Notes: generated by a model not told the origin, from the sequence alone. A stretch of 64,000 nucleotides of DNA from Pedobacter jeongneungensis (GCF_000633455.1 NZ_AYMG01000008.1:207439-271438); one strand, 5' to 3'. Shown: positions 33,436-42,542, counted from the stretch's first letter. Numbers and translations: made by a program.

Positions 33436-33933
33436 ATGAAATATACCATCATTGCCCTGTTATTTTTAGGTTTTACGGCGAAAGCGCAAGAAAGCAAACA
33501 ATTTACCATCGAAGGAAAGGTTAAAGTACCATTAACCATAACCTTAGACAATTTAAGTGCATATAAATCCGTTAGTTTGGATAGTATGACAATTTTTAAC
33601 CACCTGATGCAGCGAAAAAGCAGCATTAAAAACATTAAAGGTGTGCTTTTAAAAGATATTTTGGCCAAAGTAGAAATTGATGCCGCTTCGCCAAAAACAT
33701 TGAGCGAATTTTACCTTGTTTTTACGGCAACCGATAATTATAAAGTGGTGTACTCATGGAATGAGATTTTTAATTCGCCAACCGGAAATCAAATATTGGT
33801 TCTAACGAGTTATGATACCAACCCTGCAAAGGCCGAGAAAGGAAATATTGCTATTATTACGCCAAGCGATTTCGCTACCGGAAGAAGATTTGTAAAAGGA
33901 TTGAGCAAAATCACCATCTTACAGGTAAATTAG
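33436..33933 (+). CDS. Secreted SUOX-like protein without the Mo-binding Cys
   Basis: A 165-residue protein with a signal peptide (residues 1-17, ending AKAQ). The remainder looks like a short molybdopterin-binding (SUOX-type) domain: FTIEGKVKVPLTITLDNLSAY, NIKGVLLKDILAKVEI, YSWNEIFNSP and GRRFVKGLSKITI. There is no Cys anywhere in the chain, so the molybdenum ligand of the family is absent. It may bind or pass the cofactor, act as a sensor, or be a degenerate relative. Start ATG 33436 lies 1 base after the TauE stop codon. Confidence 0.75.
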   Translation: MKYTIIALLFLGFTAKAQESKQFTIEGKVKVPLTITLDNLSAYKSVSLDSMTIFNHLMQRKSSIKNIKGVLLKDILAKVEIDAASPKTLSEFYLVFTATDNYKVVYSWNEIFNSPTGNQILVLTSYDTNPAKAEKGNIAIITPSDFATGRRFVKGLSKITILQVN

Positions 33934-33937
33934 CAGC

Positions 33938-34171
33938 ATGGAAATCGAAATCATCAGTTTTGGCAAAATCTCCGAGTTGATCAGCAATCAAAAAATTGAT
34001 TTTGATGGGATTGCCGATACCGATAACTTTAAACTACATCTTGAACATCAGTTTCCTGCTTTAAAAAGCATGAAATACAAACTTGCCCTGAACAAAAACA
34101 TAGTTCAGGAGAACACCCAAATCATCAACAAGGCTACTATAGCCATTATGCCTCCATTTTCTGGCGGTTAA
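33938..34171 (+). CDS. moaD: Molybdopterin synthase sulfur carrier subunit
   Basis: A 77-residue ubiquitin-like protein ending in the essential Gly-Gly (PPFSGG). The C-terminus is adenylated by the MoeB-type enzyme encoded next, then thiolated, and inserted into MoaE to make molybdopterin. The N-terminal strand EIEIISFGKISELI and the NKATIAIMPPF end match MoaD. It lies 4 bases after the preceding gene and 5 before the next. Confidence 0.9.
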   Translation: MEIEIISFGKISELISNQKIDFDGIADTDNFKLHLEHQFPALKSMKYKLALNKNIVQENTQIINKATIAIMPPFSGG

Positions 34172-34176
34172 ATCAT

Positions 34177-35283
34177 ATGAGTGCAGAGCGATATAACAGA
34201 CAGATCATCCTGAAAGGATTTGGAGAGGAAGCACAACAACAGTTGTTAAAAGCTAAAGTATTGGTAATTGGTGCTGGTGGTCTGGGCTGTCCTGCACTGC
34301 AGTACCTGGCCGCTGCTGGCATAGGCCATATCGGTATTGTGGATGATGATACCATTTCGCTATCCAACCTGCACAGGCAGATATTATTTACCACGGCCGA
34401 TATCGGAAAATTGAAAGTAGAGGTTGCGGCTAAACGGTTGCAGGAAATGAACACCCAGATCGGAATCATCCGTCACCCCATCCGTTTACAGAAAAACAAT
34501 ATCCTTGATATTGTATCCAGATATGATTACATATTGGATGGTACAGACAATTTTGAGTCAAGATACCTGATTAATGATGCCTGTGCCTTGCTTAACAAAC
34601 CGCTTATATTTGCAGCAGTTTCGGGTTTTGAAGGTCAGCTGGCTATATTTAATACACCCGATCATTTAACACCGAGTACCAATTACCGCGATCTTTTCCC
34701 TGTGCCGCCCGATAAAGGCGAAATCCCTAATTGTGCTGAAAATGGCATTATTGGCGTATTGCCCGGGATAATAGGAACCATGGCGGCAGCAGAAACCATT
34801 AAACTGATTGCTAAAATCGGGCAGCCGCTCACCAATAAAATATTAAATTATAATTTACTTACACAAGAACAATATACCATCAACATCAGTCATGGGGGCG
34901 ATTATACATTACCCAAAACGGTTGATGAATTTTTAAATATGAATTATCAGGATACCAGCGAAGGACCACAGGGATATATAGAAATTGATGCCAGCGAACT
35001 GGTAAAACTGCAACAATCAGAATCTACCATTTTAATCGATGTCCGCGAAAAACACGAAGTTCCGGTACTGGATAAGCAGATTTACACCCAGGTACCCATG
35101 TCGGAGTTTGGTGCATTCCTGAATAAGGAATTTTACCAAAAACACGTGGTTTTAATCTGTCAGCACGGCATTAGAAGTGTTGCCGCAGCAGAGGCCCTGC
35201 AAGAAAAATATGGCGATGCCAAAAAGATCTACAGTTTAAAAGGTGGTATTGTAAAATGGAGAGATCATTTTTTAAGATCGTAA
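34177..35283 (+). CDS. moeB: MoeB/ThiF adenylyltransferase with C-terminal rhodanese domain
   Basis: A 368-residue E1-like enzyme that adenylates MoaD. The ATP-binding part has VLVIGAGGLGCPALQYLAAA and NLHRQILF; PNCAENGIIGVLPGIIG holds a conserved Cys. The two CxxC zinc pairs of E. coli MoeB are missing; the first is replaced by NYRD. Residues about 265-368 are a rhodanese domain with TILIDVREKHEV and active-site Cys328 in CQHGIRS, so activation and sulfur transfer may be joined in one protein, as in MOCS3. It sits between moaD and moaE. Confidence 0.9.
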   Translation: MSAERYNRQIILKGFGEEAQQQLLKAKVLVIGAGGLGCPALQYLAAAGIGHIGIVDDDTISLSNLHRQILFTTADIGKLKVEVAAKRLQEMNTQIGIIRHPIRLQKNNILDIVSRYDYILDGTDNFESRYLINDACALLNKPLIFAAVSGFEGQLAIFNTPDHLTPSTNYRDLFPVPPDKGEIPNCAENGIIGVLPGIIGTMAAAETIKLIAKIGQPLTNKILNYNLLTQEQYTINISHGGDYTLPKTVDEFLNMNYQDTSEGPQGYIEIDASELVKLQQSESTILIDVREKHEVPVLDKQIYTQVPMSEFGAFLNKEFYQKHVVLICQHGIRSVAAAEALQEKYGDAKKIYSLKGGIVKWRDHFLRS

Positions 35284-35284
35284 C

Positions 35285-35728
35285 ATGAGCGAAAAGAAGA
35301 TTAAAAATATATTTGTTAACGGTCCCATAACGCCTGCTTTTATAGCCGACAGCATTGCGAAGCACAGCAGCAAAACGGCCATCGGTGGGCATAGCATTTT
35401 TATGGGTCAGGTGCGGAAAGATGAAATTGACGGTAAATTTGTTGCTGCGATTGAATATACTGCTTACGAAGAGCTTTCGCTCGAAAAAATGCACCAGATC
35501 AGGGAAGCCATTTTCGAAAAATACCCGCTTAACTGCATGCATATTTACCATAGTTTGGGTACGGTAAAAACTGGCGAAATCTGCCTTTTTGTTTTTACTT
35601 CCTCTGCACACCGCAAGCCTGCAATATCCGCTTGCAGTGAAGTGGTAGACCGTTTAAAAGCTGAATTACCGATCTGGGGTAAAGAAATATTCGAAGACGA
35701 AACACATCAGTGGAAAGAAAATATATAA
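35285..35728 (+). CDS. moaE: Molybdopterin synthase catalytic subunit
   Basis: A 147-residue MoaE, which converts precursor Z to molybdopterin with thiolated MoaD. Marks are GGHSIFMGQVRKDEI, the EYTAYEELSLEKMHQIRE block, YHSLGTVKTGEICLFV and SSAHRKPAISACSEVVDRLK, followed by LPIWGKEIFED. The basic residues of the active-site pocket are present. It is one base after moeB. Confidence 0.94.
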   Translation: MSEKKIKNIFVNGPITPAFIADSIAKHSSKTAIGGHSIFMGQVRKDEIDGKFVAAIEYTAYEELSLEKMHQIREAIFEKYPLNCMHIYHSLGTVKTGEICLFVFTSSAHRKPAISACSEVVDRLKAELPIWGKEIFEDETHQWKENI

Positions 35729-35729
35729 T

Positions 35730-36638
35730 ATGGTAAACATCACCAAAAAATCCAACACGCTGCGCATCGCCATTGCCACCGCTACGGTAAAGGTATCGAA
35801 GCAGGAAACCATCGATGCCATTGAGCAACGCAAAATACCTAAAGGTGATGTATTTGAATTTGCACGTGCCGCGGGATTATTCGGTGTTAAAAAAACCAGC
35901 GATGTAATTCCTGATTGCCACCCACTTCCGATAGAATATACAGCCATTACCTACGAAATTGTGGGTTTAACCATTATGATTACTGTTGAAGTACATACCA
36001 TTTATAAAACCGGTGTAGAAGTTGAAGCCATGCATGGTGCTTCGGTTACTGCATTAACCATGTATGATATGTTGAAACCAATCGATAAAGGCGTAGAAAT
36101 AGAAAACATCAGGTTAATAAAAAAGTCAGGTGGTAAATCTGACCTTAAAAATGCCCAATTCCCTGAGATAAAAGCGGCCGTTGTGGTATGTTCTGATTCT
36201 GTTTTCGAAAATAAAGCACAGGATACTTCCGGCAAAGCCATTATTTCGCGTTTGGAACAATGGGGTATCAATACAGCGAAATATGAAATTGTTCCCGATG
36301 AAATAAATGTGATCAGAGATAAAGCAAGCGAACTAAGCAAAAGCGGCTATCAACTGGTTATTTTTACGGGAGGTACAGGCCTTTCGCCCCGGGATGTAAC
36401 CCCAGAGGCCATTGCGCCATTGCTCGACCGTAATATTGAAGGCATTATGGAAACCGCCAGGCGTTATGGACAGGAACGCATGCCTTATGCCATGCTTTCA
36501 CGTGGCGTAGCCGGTTTTATCGGCAAAATGCTTGTGCTTACCTTCCCAGGCTCAAAAAATGGTGCAGAAGAAAGCATGGACGCCTTATTCCCACAGGTTT
36601 TACATTTGTTTAAGGTGGTTAAAGGAGAGAAACATTAA
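35730..36638 (+). CDS. Bifunctional MoaC-MoaB fusion (cyclic pyranopterin synthase / adenylyltransferase-like)
   Basis: A 302-residue fusion. Residues about 1-150 are MoaC, with FARAAGLFGVKKTSDVIPDC, CHPLPIEYTAI, EVHTIYKTGVEVEAM and the catalytic motif around SVTALTMYDMLK. Residues about 155-302 are MoaB/MogA, with AAVVVCSDSVFENKAQDTSG, IFTGGTGLSPRDVTPEA and LVLTFPGSKNGAEES. One chain would therefore make precursor Z and later adenylate molybdopterin. It closes the operon, one base after moaE. Such fusions are known in Bacteroidota. Confidence 0.92.
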   Translation: MVNITKKSNTLRIAIATATVKVSKQETIDAIEQRKIPKGDVFEFARAAGLFGVKKTSDVIPDCHPLPIEYTAITYEIVGLTIMITVEVHTIYKTGVEVEAMHGASVTALTMYDMLKPIDKGVEIENIRLIKKSGGKSDLKNAQFPEIKAAVVVCSDSVFENKAQDTSGKAIISRLEQWGINTAKYEIVPDEINVIRDKASELSKSGYQLVIFTGGTGLSPRDVTPEAIAPLLDRNIEGIMETARRYGQERMPYAMLSRGVAGFIGKMLVLTFPGSKNGAEESMDALFPQVLHLFKVVKGEKH

Positions 36639-36673
36639 ATTAGTTAGTCGGGATTTGTAGCCTATATCTATTT

Positions 36674-36779
36674 GTCATTCTGAACGCAGTGAAGAATCTT
36701 TTAAAGAATGTTAGTCGGGATTATAAAACCGGATTATAAATCCGGAGACCAAAGGTCAGGATCACAGATCCTGACCAAC
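36674..36779. repeat. Intergenic repeats after the cofactor operon
   Basis: GTCATTCTGAACGCAGTGAAGAATCT (36674-36699) is one copy of the element also found in each 218-bp unit at 38.8-40 kb. It is followed by a GTTAGTCGGGATT element (36710-36779) with hairpins CCGGATTataAATCCGG and GGTCAGGATC / GATCCTGACC, ending GACCAAC. Confidence 0.55.
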
Positions 36780-36863
36780 AAGCTTATTACATTGGTCAAT
36801 AATATTATATCTAAACAGCAAAAAACTCTTTTGCGATAAAAAATTAAGTCCTATTTTTGCGGC

Positions 36864-37205
36864 ATGTCGTCTAAATATAAGATTTTATACTTTTTCCAAA
36901 ATTCAGATACCGCTATTCTAGAAATCCAACGCCTTAATCTGCCCGACAATGCAGATGCAGAAGCAAAATACCACTGGCTTTATTATGATAAGCTTACAGG
37001 CTCACTAATTAAATTATGGTTTAGATCTTTGGATTCTTCTACTGAAATTGAAGAACGTTATTTTGAGCAGGGTTATTTAAAATTCAATAAAACGGAGGCT
37101 ACATATATCGAAAAACACAATTCGTCACAACAAAAACTTAATAATATGGGTAACAGAGCGCTTGGTGATGAAATCAGTGCGTTGTTAGATAATTATCTGA
37201 AATAA
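36864..37205 (+). CDS. Hypothetical protein
   Basis: A 113-residue cytoplasmic protein, not recognised. It has no signal peptide and no Cys. Visible elements are a beta strand KILYFFQNSD, a KYHWLYYDKLTGSLIKLWFR segment and a helical C-terminal part (NNMGNRALGDEISALLDNYL). It lies just after a repeat cluster and is convergent with the next gene, one base apart. Confidence 0.6.
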   Translation: MSSKYKILYFFQNSDTAILEIQRLNLPDNADAEAKYHWLYYDKLTGSLIKLWFRSLDSSTEIEERYFEQGYLKFNKTEATYIEKHNSSQQKLNNMGNRALGDEISALLDNYLK

Positions 37206-37206
37206 T

Positions 37207-37809
37207 TCAGGCCATTTCTGGCAATTCCGATTCGAGTCCAACTTTACTTAAAGGATATCTTGAAGCATGAAATGTTTTAAGGGAATTGCAAAATTCAGGA
37301 TACCATTTTTCATTTTGCATTTTTTCTAAAAGTTGCGTACATGAAAGTACATCGGCATCAGCCTGGCTAATGGCTTTTGCAACATCACTCACCACATCCC
37401 AAATGCCTTCCATCATAAAGAACCTGAAGGTAGATAGAATTGCTGACCACTGTACTTTTTTGGCCTGTAATAAAAAAAACCTTGAAACCGGACTACATAA
37501 ACGTTTAAAAGCCATATAATCTTCCTCGGCACCCTCAAGATTTAAAAACCCATCGCTATAAGGAAGATTTACAACTTCTGCAGCAATTTTATCAAGTCCA
37601 TGGAAATAAACACTCCCGGCACAAATAGATGAGATTGATATCAACGATAAATGATCATAAATTTCGGGATGCATCTTTAATTTACCATTACGAACAAACA
37701 CGAGTCCACCTTTTTTAGTATTTCCGTTCTGTGTATTCATGGCCGACAGGCTTAGAAGCTCAAATTCTGTGGCAAAGTTTAACGCCATCACAAACTGCGC
37801 CGCAGCCAT
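37207..37809 (-). CDS. Hypothetical protein, mostly helical
   Basis: A 200-residue protein of unknown function with hydrophobic helices (FVMALNFATEFELLSLSAM, HLSLISISSICAGSVYF, RFFLLQAKKVQWSAIL, FRFFMMEGIWDVVSDV). No signal peptide is clear and no catalytic motif is seen. Start choice is uncertain: ATG 37809 is used here, but the frame stays open and reads like protein (EPVINNKPLDRGAF) back to a TTG at 37938, and a TATTTTTG box lies at 37929-37922. If that box is the promoter, ATG 37809 is the first ATG available. Confidence 0.55.
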   Translation of the reverse strand: MAAAQFVMALNFATEFELLSLSAMNTQNGNTKKGGLVFVRNGKLKMHPEIYDHLSLISISSICAGSVYFHGLDKIAAEVVNLPYSDGFLNLEGAEEDYMAFKRLCSPVSRFFLLQAKKVQWSAILSTFRFFMMEGIWDVVSDVAKAISQADADVLSCTQLLEKMQNEKWYPEFCNSLKTFHASRYPLSKVGLESELPEMA

Positions 37810-38076
37810 AAAAGCGCCCCGATCAAGAGGTTTGTTATTGATAACAGGTTCCCGAATTGAAAAAATAGAAAGTTGCAAAAATCTTAATTTGTTTGGTTCC
37901 GGCCGACTAGATCGACAATAACAAAAATAAAAATCCAATCCACAAAACAGCTATGCAAAACACAGTTAAAGCAGTTAAAATCGGTAATCAGCTAGAAATG
38001 AGAAGGAAATTTTTTCAATCTTTTTGTTCAGTAATTGAGCTATTGGAGTTGAATATTATGATGCTGAGGTATGGGC

Positions 38077-38103
38077 AAAAAAAAAGCAGGACTAAATCCT
38101 GCT
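38077..38103 (-). terminator. Terminator of the cold-shock gene
   Basis: On the minus strand AGCAGGA, a 5-base loop and TCCTGCT are followed by a run of eight to nine T. It lies 22 bases after the stop codon. Confidence 0.87.
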
Positions 38104-38124
38104 CAAAATCTTTTTGGGGAAGAA

Positions 38125-38313
38125 TTAAACAACTCTTACTTTCACTGCATTAAGGCCTTTTTTGCCTTCTTGAACTTCGTATTCAACTGTATCATTCTCT
38201 CTGATTTCGTCAATCAGGCCTGATGCATGCACAAAAATCTCAGATCCACTTTCTTCTTTAATGAAGCCAAAGCCTTTTTCTGAGTTAAAAAATTTTACTG
38301 TTCCGTTTTTCAT
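38125..38313 (-). CDS. Cold-shock domain protein
   Basis: A 62-residue single-domain RNA/DNA-binding protein of the CspA family. The two RNP motifs are present: NSEKGFGFI (RNP1) and EIFVHASGL (RNP2 region). It would act as an RNA chaperone, unwinding mRNA structure in growth or cold. It has its own promoter boxes (38342-38372) and a strong terminator, so it is monocistronic. The long A/T-rich leader of about 20-30 bases has no obvious cold-box. Confidence 0.95.
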   Translation of the reverse strand: MKNGTVKFFNSEKGFGFIKEESGSEIFVHASGLIDEIRENDTVEYEVQEGKKGLNAVKVRVV

Positions 38314-38341
38314 TATACTGGATGTTTATTAAATTAAAACT

Positions 38342-38372
38342 CAAAAATAGGATTAAAACGCAAAAACCAAAA
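38342..38372 (-). promoter_or_regulatory. Bacteroidota-type promoter of the cold-shock gene
   Basis: Minus strand: TTTTG (38372-38368), 18 bases, TATTTTTG (38349-38342), a good fit to the TTG / TAnnTTTG pattern, about 29 bases before the ATG. Confidence 0.6.
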
Positions 38373-38450
38373 TTACTGGCAAACAAAATTGAGTTTACGG
38401 CAAAAAAAGATTCAAAACAGCAAAATTTGAAAATATTAAAGTGAATTTCT

Positions 38451-38726
38451 CTACTTAAGTGAAGAATACCAATTGATGGGATGCGACCTTAAATTCATGC
38501 CATCACTTTCGATGTGGTAAAGGATAATGGGCATACTAAAATCTACAAAACGCTCTACCTGACGGGAAAGTTTACCCAGAAAATCCATACTCGATATCCC
38601 TTCCTTTAAATGAACGTAAATTACACTGCCTGTTTTAAACTCAAAGCGCTCCACCACTCCCGGCCACTCTGCTTTTATCCTGGTGAGGAAAGCTTTGATT
38701 TTGGTTTCTTCTTTTAGATTTTCCAT
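38451..38726 (-). CDS. Hypothetical small protein
   Basis: A 91-residue protein of unknown function. The order helix (ETKIKAFLTRIKAEWP), strand (VVERFEFKTGSVIYVHLKEG), helix (SMDFLGKLSRQVERFV), strand (MPIILYHIESDG) suggests an alpha/beta sandwich. No signal peptide, no Cys. It stands alone between the cold-shock gene and the 218-bp repeat array. Confidence 0.6.
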   Translation of the reverse strand: MENLKEETKIKAFLTRIKAEWPGVVERFEFKTGSVIYVHLKEGISSMDFLGKLSRQVERFVDFSMPIILYHIESDGMNLRSHPINWYSSLK

Positions 38727-38788
38727 AAGCTTATCAGGTTTTTATGAATATATGCTAATTTAAAAAATTATTCCAAATAAGATTAAAA

Positions 38789-40092
38789 TGTAACAGTACC
38801 TATACATTCTGAAAGATTTATGTCATTCTGAGCACAGCGAAGAATCTTTAATATTCCGATAGGTTTTTAGCCACAAAAGCACTGAATTGTAATGTTACTT
38901 AAAAGAAAATAAAAAATAGGCAATAGCATTAAGATTCCCACCTGCGTGGGAATGACGGCCGGATTTTTGGGCTTAGCGAGATGCTAAGCCCAGAACTTGT
39001 TGAAATGTAACAGTACCTATACATTCTGAAAGATTTATGTCATTCTGAGCGCAGCGAAGAATCTTTAATATTCAGATAGGTTTTTAGCCACAAAAGCACT
39101 GAATTGTAATGTTACTTAAAAGAAAATTAAAAATAGGCAATAGCACTAAGATTCCCACCTGTGTGGGAATGACGGCCCGGTTTTTTGGTCTTAGTGAGAC
39201 GCTAAGACCAGAACTTGTTGAAATGTAACAGTACCTATACATTCTGAAAGATTTATGTAATTCTGAGCACAGCGAAGAATCTTTAATATTCCGATAGGTT
39301 TTTAGCCACAAAAGCACTGAATTGTAATGTTGCTTAAAAGAAAATAAAAAATAGGCAATAGCATTAAGATTCCCACCTGCGTGGGAATGACGGCCCGGTT
39401 TTTTGGTCTTAGCGAGATGCTAAGACCAGAACTTGTTGAAATGTAACAGTACCTATACATTCTGAAAGATTTATGTCATTCTGAGCACAGCGAAGAATCT
39501 TTAATATTCCGATAGGTTTTTAGCCACAAAAGCACTGAATTGTAATGTTACTTAAAAGAAAATTAAAAATAGGCAATAGCACTAAGATTCCCACCTGTGT
39601 GGGAATGACGACCGGATTTTTTGGTCTTAGTGAGACGCTAAGACCAGAACTTGTTGAAATGTAACAGTACCTATACATTCTGAAAGATTTATGTCATTCT
39701 GAGCGCAGCGAAGAATCTTTAATATTGCGATAGGTTTTTAGCCACAGAAGCACTGAATTGTAATGTTACTTAAAAGAAAATTAAAAATAGGCAATAGCAC
39801 TAAGATTCCCACCTGTGTGGGAATGACGACCGGATTTTTCGGTCTTAGCGAGACGCTAAGACCAGAACTTGTTAAAATGTAACAGTACCTATACATTCTG
39901 AAAGATTTATGTCATTCTGAGCGCAGCGAAGAATCTTTAATATTGCGATAGGTTTTTAGCCACAGAAGCACTGAATTGTAATGTTACTTAAAAGAAAATA
40001 AAAAATAGACAATAGCATTAAGATTCCTATCTGTGTGGGAATGACGACCGGATTTTTTGGTCTTAGCGAGATGCTAAGACCAGAACTTGACG
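38789..40092. repeat. Array of six 217-218-bp units
   Basis: Units begin at TGTAACAGTACCTATACATTC at 38789, 39006, 39224, 39442, 39660 and 39878. Each contains GTCATTCTGAGC.CAGCGAAGAATCT, a hairpin TTCCCAcctgcGTGGGAA and a second hairpin GGTCTTAGCgagatGCTAAGACC. In the first unit that stem is GGGCTTAGC/GCTAAGCCC, a paired compensatory change, and other units use T-G or C-G at another position. There is no unique spacer, so it is not CRISPR. The 1.3-kb gap 38727-40098 holds only this array, just after the GH2 stop codon. Confidence 0.92.
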
Positions 40093-40098
40093 AATCTA

Positions 40099-42531
40099 TT
40101 ACTTCACAGAAACAATTTCCACATTTCCGTTTTCCAGGCCTTTTCCTTTCACACTCAATTGAATTGGCCCAACTTTTTTGCCTGATTGAACAACCACCAC
40201 CAACTTTCCGCTGAATAGTTTCATCGTTGGTTTAACAAACGATTCCAGTGAAGTGGCATCACCATTACAAACCGCTTTGAATGCCCCGGCGCCTTTGACT
40301 TCAAAATTTAAGGCATTAGTAGCGGTAGGACAAGATATTCCATTTTTATCGACCACCGATACCGTTACGTAAGATAAATCTTTGCCATCAGCGCTAATTT
40401 GTTTTTTATCTGGCGTTAATACAATTTTATAGGGCTTACCCGCCGTGGTGATTTTTTCTTCCGCTACAGGCTTTCCATTGTCGTCAAGCGCTACTACTTT
40501 TAAGGTTCCTGGTTCGTATTTAACATCCATCCACATCAACCTGTATCGGTTCTGCGGAGTTGATTTATCTTTTTTCCTTATACCCAAACTTTTTCCGTTT
40601 AAAAAAAGTTCGGCGCTATCGTAACTGGTGTACACAAAAACAGGCGTGGTTTGACCTTCTCTTCCCTCCCAGTTCCAATGCGGAAGTAAGTGAAGCGTGG
40701 GTGCTGTTTTATTCCAGCGGCTTCTGTACAAATAATAACGATCTTTAGGCAAACCAGCAACATCAGAAATCCCGAAATAGGAACTTCTTGATGGCCAGCT
40801 GTTATCATAAGGTGTAGGCTCACCAAGATAATCGAAACCTGTCCAAACAAACTCCCCGATCACCCATGGTTTATCATCCTGCATTACAAAATCATCATCA
40901 GGTACGTTAGACCAGCTGCAATATTCGAGATCATATGAAGATGATTGAAAATCCGGATATTGTTTATCAAAACCTTTTACAACCGGAAACTTATAAATCC
41001 CCCTCGAGCTTACCGTTGACGCCGTTTCTGATCCTAAAATAAATCCCTGCGGAAAAACCTTGTTGGCTTCTTCATAAAGGTGTACCCGATAATTCAAGCC
41101 TGGAATATCCATCAGCGCGCCAAAACCTGATTGCATGGTGGCCTTCACCTGGTCCATTCCTACCGTAACCGGGCGTGTAGGATCTTCGCGATGGAAAATT
41201 TCCTGCAGCCATTTGGCTCTCTTAACTCCTTCGGCACCAAACTGATCCGGCACTTCGTTCCCCGAACTCCACATTACGATACAAGGGTGGTTTTTATTCG
41301 CCTGCACCAGGTTTACAATGTCTTTTTCAGCATCGGTATTAAAATATAGGTGATAACCATTTTCTACTTTGGCTTTTGCCCATTCATCGAAACTTTCGGC
41401 GAGGAACATAAAACCCATTTCATCACACAATTCCAGTTGCTCCGGCGAAGGCATGTTGTGCGAACTTCTGATAGCATCGCAACCCATTTCTTTTAAAATG
41501 GTGAGTTGCCTTCTTAAAGCTGCTGTATTAATGGCCGTTCCAAGCGGACCTAGATCGTGGTGTAAACAAACGCCTTTAAACTTTCGTACTTTACCGTTCA
41601 AACTAAAACCTATCCCTGGACTAAAATTGATTGTTCTAACACCTAATCTTGTTTTTACGACATCTTTCAATACATTTCCTTCATATACACTCGATACCGC
41701 AGTATACAGATACGGGCGCTCAGGACTCCAAAGAATAGGATTATTAATCTCTAAATTCTGATCAGTCTCATTGCCAAAAATGCCCTTTGCAGTATCAATG
41801 GCCACCTGCTTACCCAAACTATCTAAAATCTGCGTAACCACACGTACACCTTTACCGGTTAATTTGGTTTTGATATTTACTTTGGCAAATTCTTTTTTAA
41901 CAATAGGCGTAGTAACGGTGATCCCCCATTGATCGATGCTTTTTTCTTCTTTAATGATCAAATGTACGTTACGGTACAAGCCCGCTCCCGGATACCAACG
42001 TGACGATTTTGCCATATTCTTCAGGTGAACGGCCAATAAATTATCATTCGCTTTTAGGTCATTAGTAATATCGATATAAAAGTAATTGTAGCCATAATTC
42101 CATTCGCCAACCAACTTTCCATTAAGGTAAACTCGTGGCTCGCTCATGGCGCCATCAATTTGTAACAGTACTTTTTGGTTTGGTTTAAGTGACGGAAGAC
42201 TGAGCTTTTTTCTGTACCAACCCTCACCGATATAAGGTAAAGCTCCGGTCCTACCCGTTTTCTCACTGGCTTTGGTTTCCCCATTTTGGGTAATTGCGAT
42301 TACCTGTTTATCTATTTCTTTGTCAAATGGCCCACTAATGGCCCAATCGTGTGGAATAGTTACGGTTTCCCAGCGTGTATCATTGAAAGTAGCCTCGGCA
42401 GCATTGGGGAAATTTCCCTTTGAGAATTTCCAGCCTTCATCTAACAGGATCTCAGTTCTTTGGGCAGCGGCATTTAAATAAGTAACGCTAACCATAAAAA
42501 TGGTAAAAAGTATTTTCTTCAATCGGAACAT
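40099..42531 (-). CDS. Glycoside hydrolase family 2, beta-galactosidase type
   Basis: An 810-residue secreted enzyme (signal peptide 1-23, ending NAAAQ). It has the sugar-binding domain (DDTRWETVTIPHDW), an Ig-like domain and the TIM barrel with acid/base Glu426 in MWSSGNEVPDQ and nucleophile Glu502 in ILGSETAS. After about residue 615 come DUF4982- and Ig-like C-terminal domains. It should cleave terminal beta-linked galactose (or a related sugar) from oligosaccharides. It is the last gene of the polysaccharide locus, 11 bases after the GH5-like gene, and is followed by the 218-bp repeats. Confidence 0.92.
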   Translation of the reverse strand: MFRLKKILFTIFMVSVTYLNAAAQRTEILLDEGWKFSKGNFPNAAEATFNDTRWETVTIPHDWAISGPFDKEIDKQVIAITQNGETKASEKTGRTGALPYIGEGWYRKKLSLPSLKPNQKVLLQIDGAMSEPRVYLNGKLVGEWNYGYNYFYIDITNDLKANDNLLAVHLKNMAKSSRWYPGAGLYRNVHLIIKEEKSIDQWGITVTTPIVKKEFAKVNIKTKLTGKGVRVVTQILDSLGKQVAIDTAKGIFGNETDQNLEINNPILWSPERPYLYTAVSSVYEGNVLKDVVKTRLGVRTINFSPGIGFSLNGKVRKFKGVCLHHDLGPLGTAINTAALRRQLTILKEMGCDAIRSSHNMPSPEQLELCDEMGFMFLAESFDEWAKAKVENGYHLYFNTDAEKDIVNLVQANKNHPCIVMWSSGNEVPDQFGAEGVKRAKWLQEIFHREDPTRPVTVGMDQVKATMQSGFGALMDIPGLNYRVHLYEEANKVFPQGFILGSETASTVSSRGIYKFPVVKGFDKQYPDFQSSSYDLEYCSWSNVPDDDFVMQDDKPWVIGEFVWTGFDYLGEPTPYDNSWPSRSSYFGISDVAGLPKDRYYLYRSRWNKTAPTLHLLPHWNWEGREGQTTPVFVYTSYDSAELFLNGKSLGIRKKDKSTPQNRYRLMWMDVKYEPGTLKVVALDDNGKPVAEEKITTAGKPYKIVLTPDKKQISADGKDLSYVTVSVVDKNGISCPTATNALNFEVKGAGAFKAVCNGDATSLESFVKPTMKLFSGKLVVVVQSGKKVGPIQLSVKGKGLENGNVEIVSVK

Positions 42532-42542
42532 GTAATTGACGG

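Noticed and set aside
37953..38153. 66-codon frame between the hypothetical gene and the cold-shock gene
   Set aside because: It crosses the cold-shock terminator and overlaps the end of that gene on the opposite strand; its composition does not look coding.
38789..40092. Possible CRISPR array
   Set aside because: Units are 218 bp, nearly identical along their whole length, and there are no unique spacers or cas genes.
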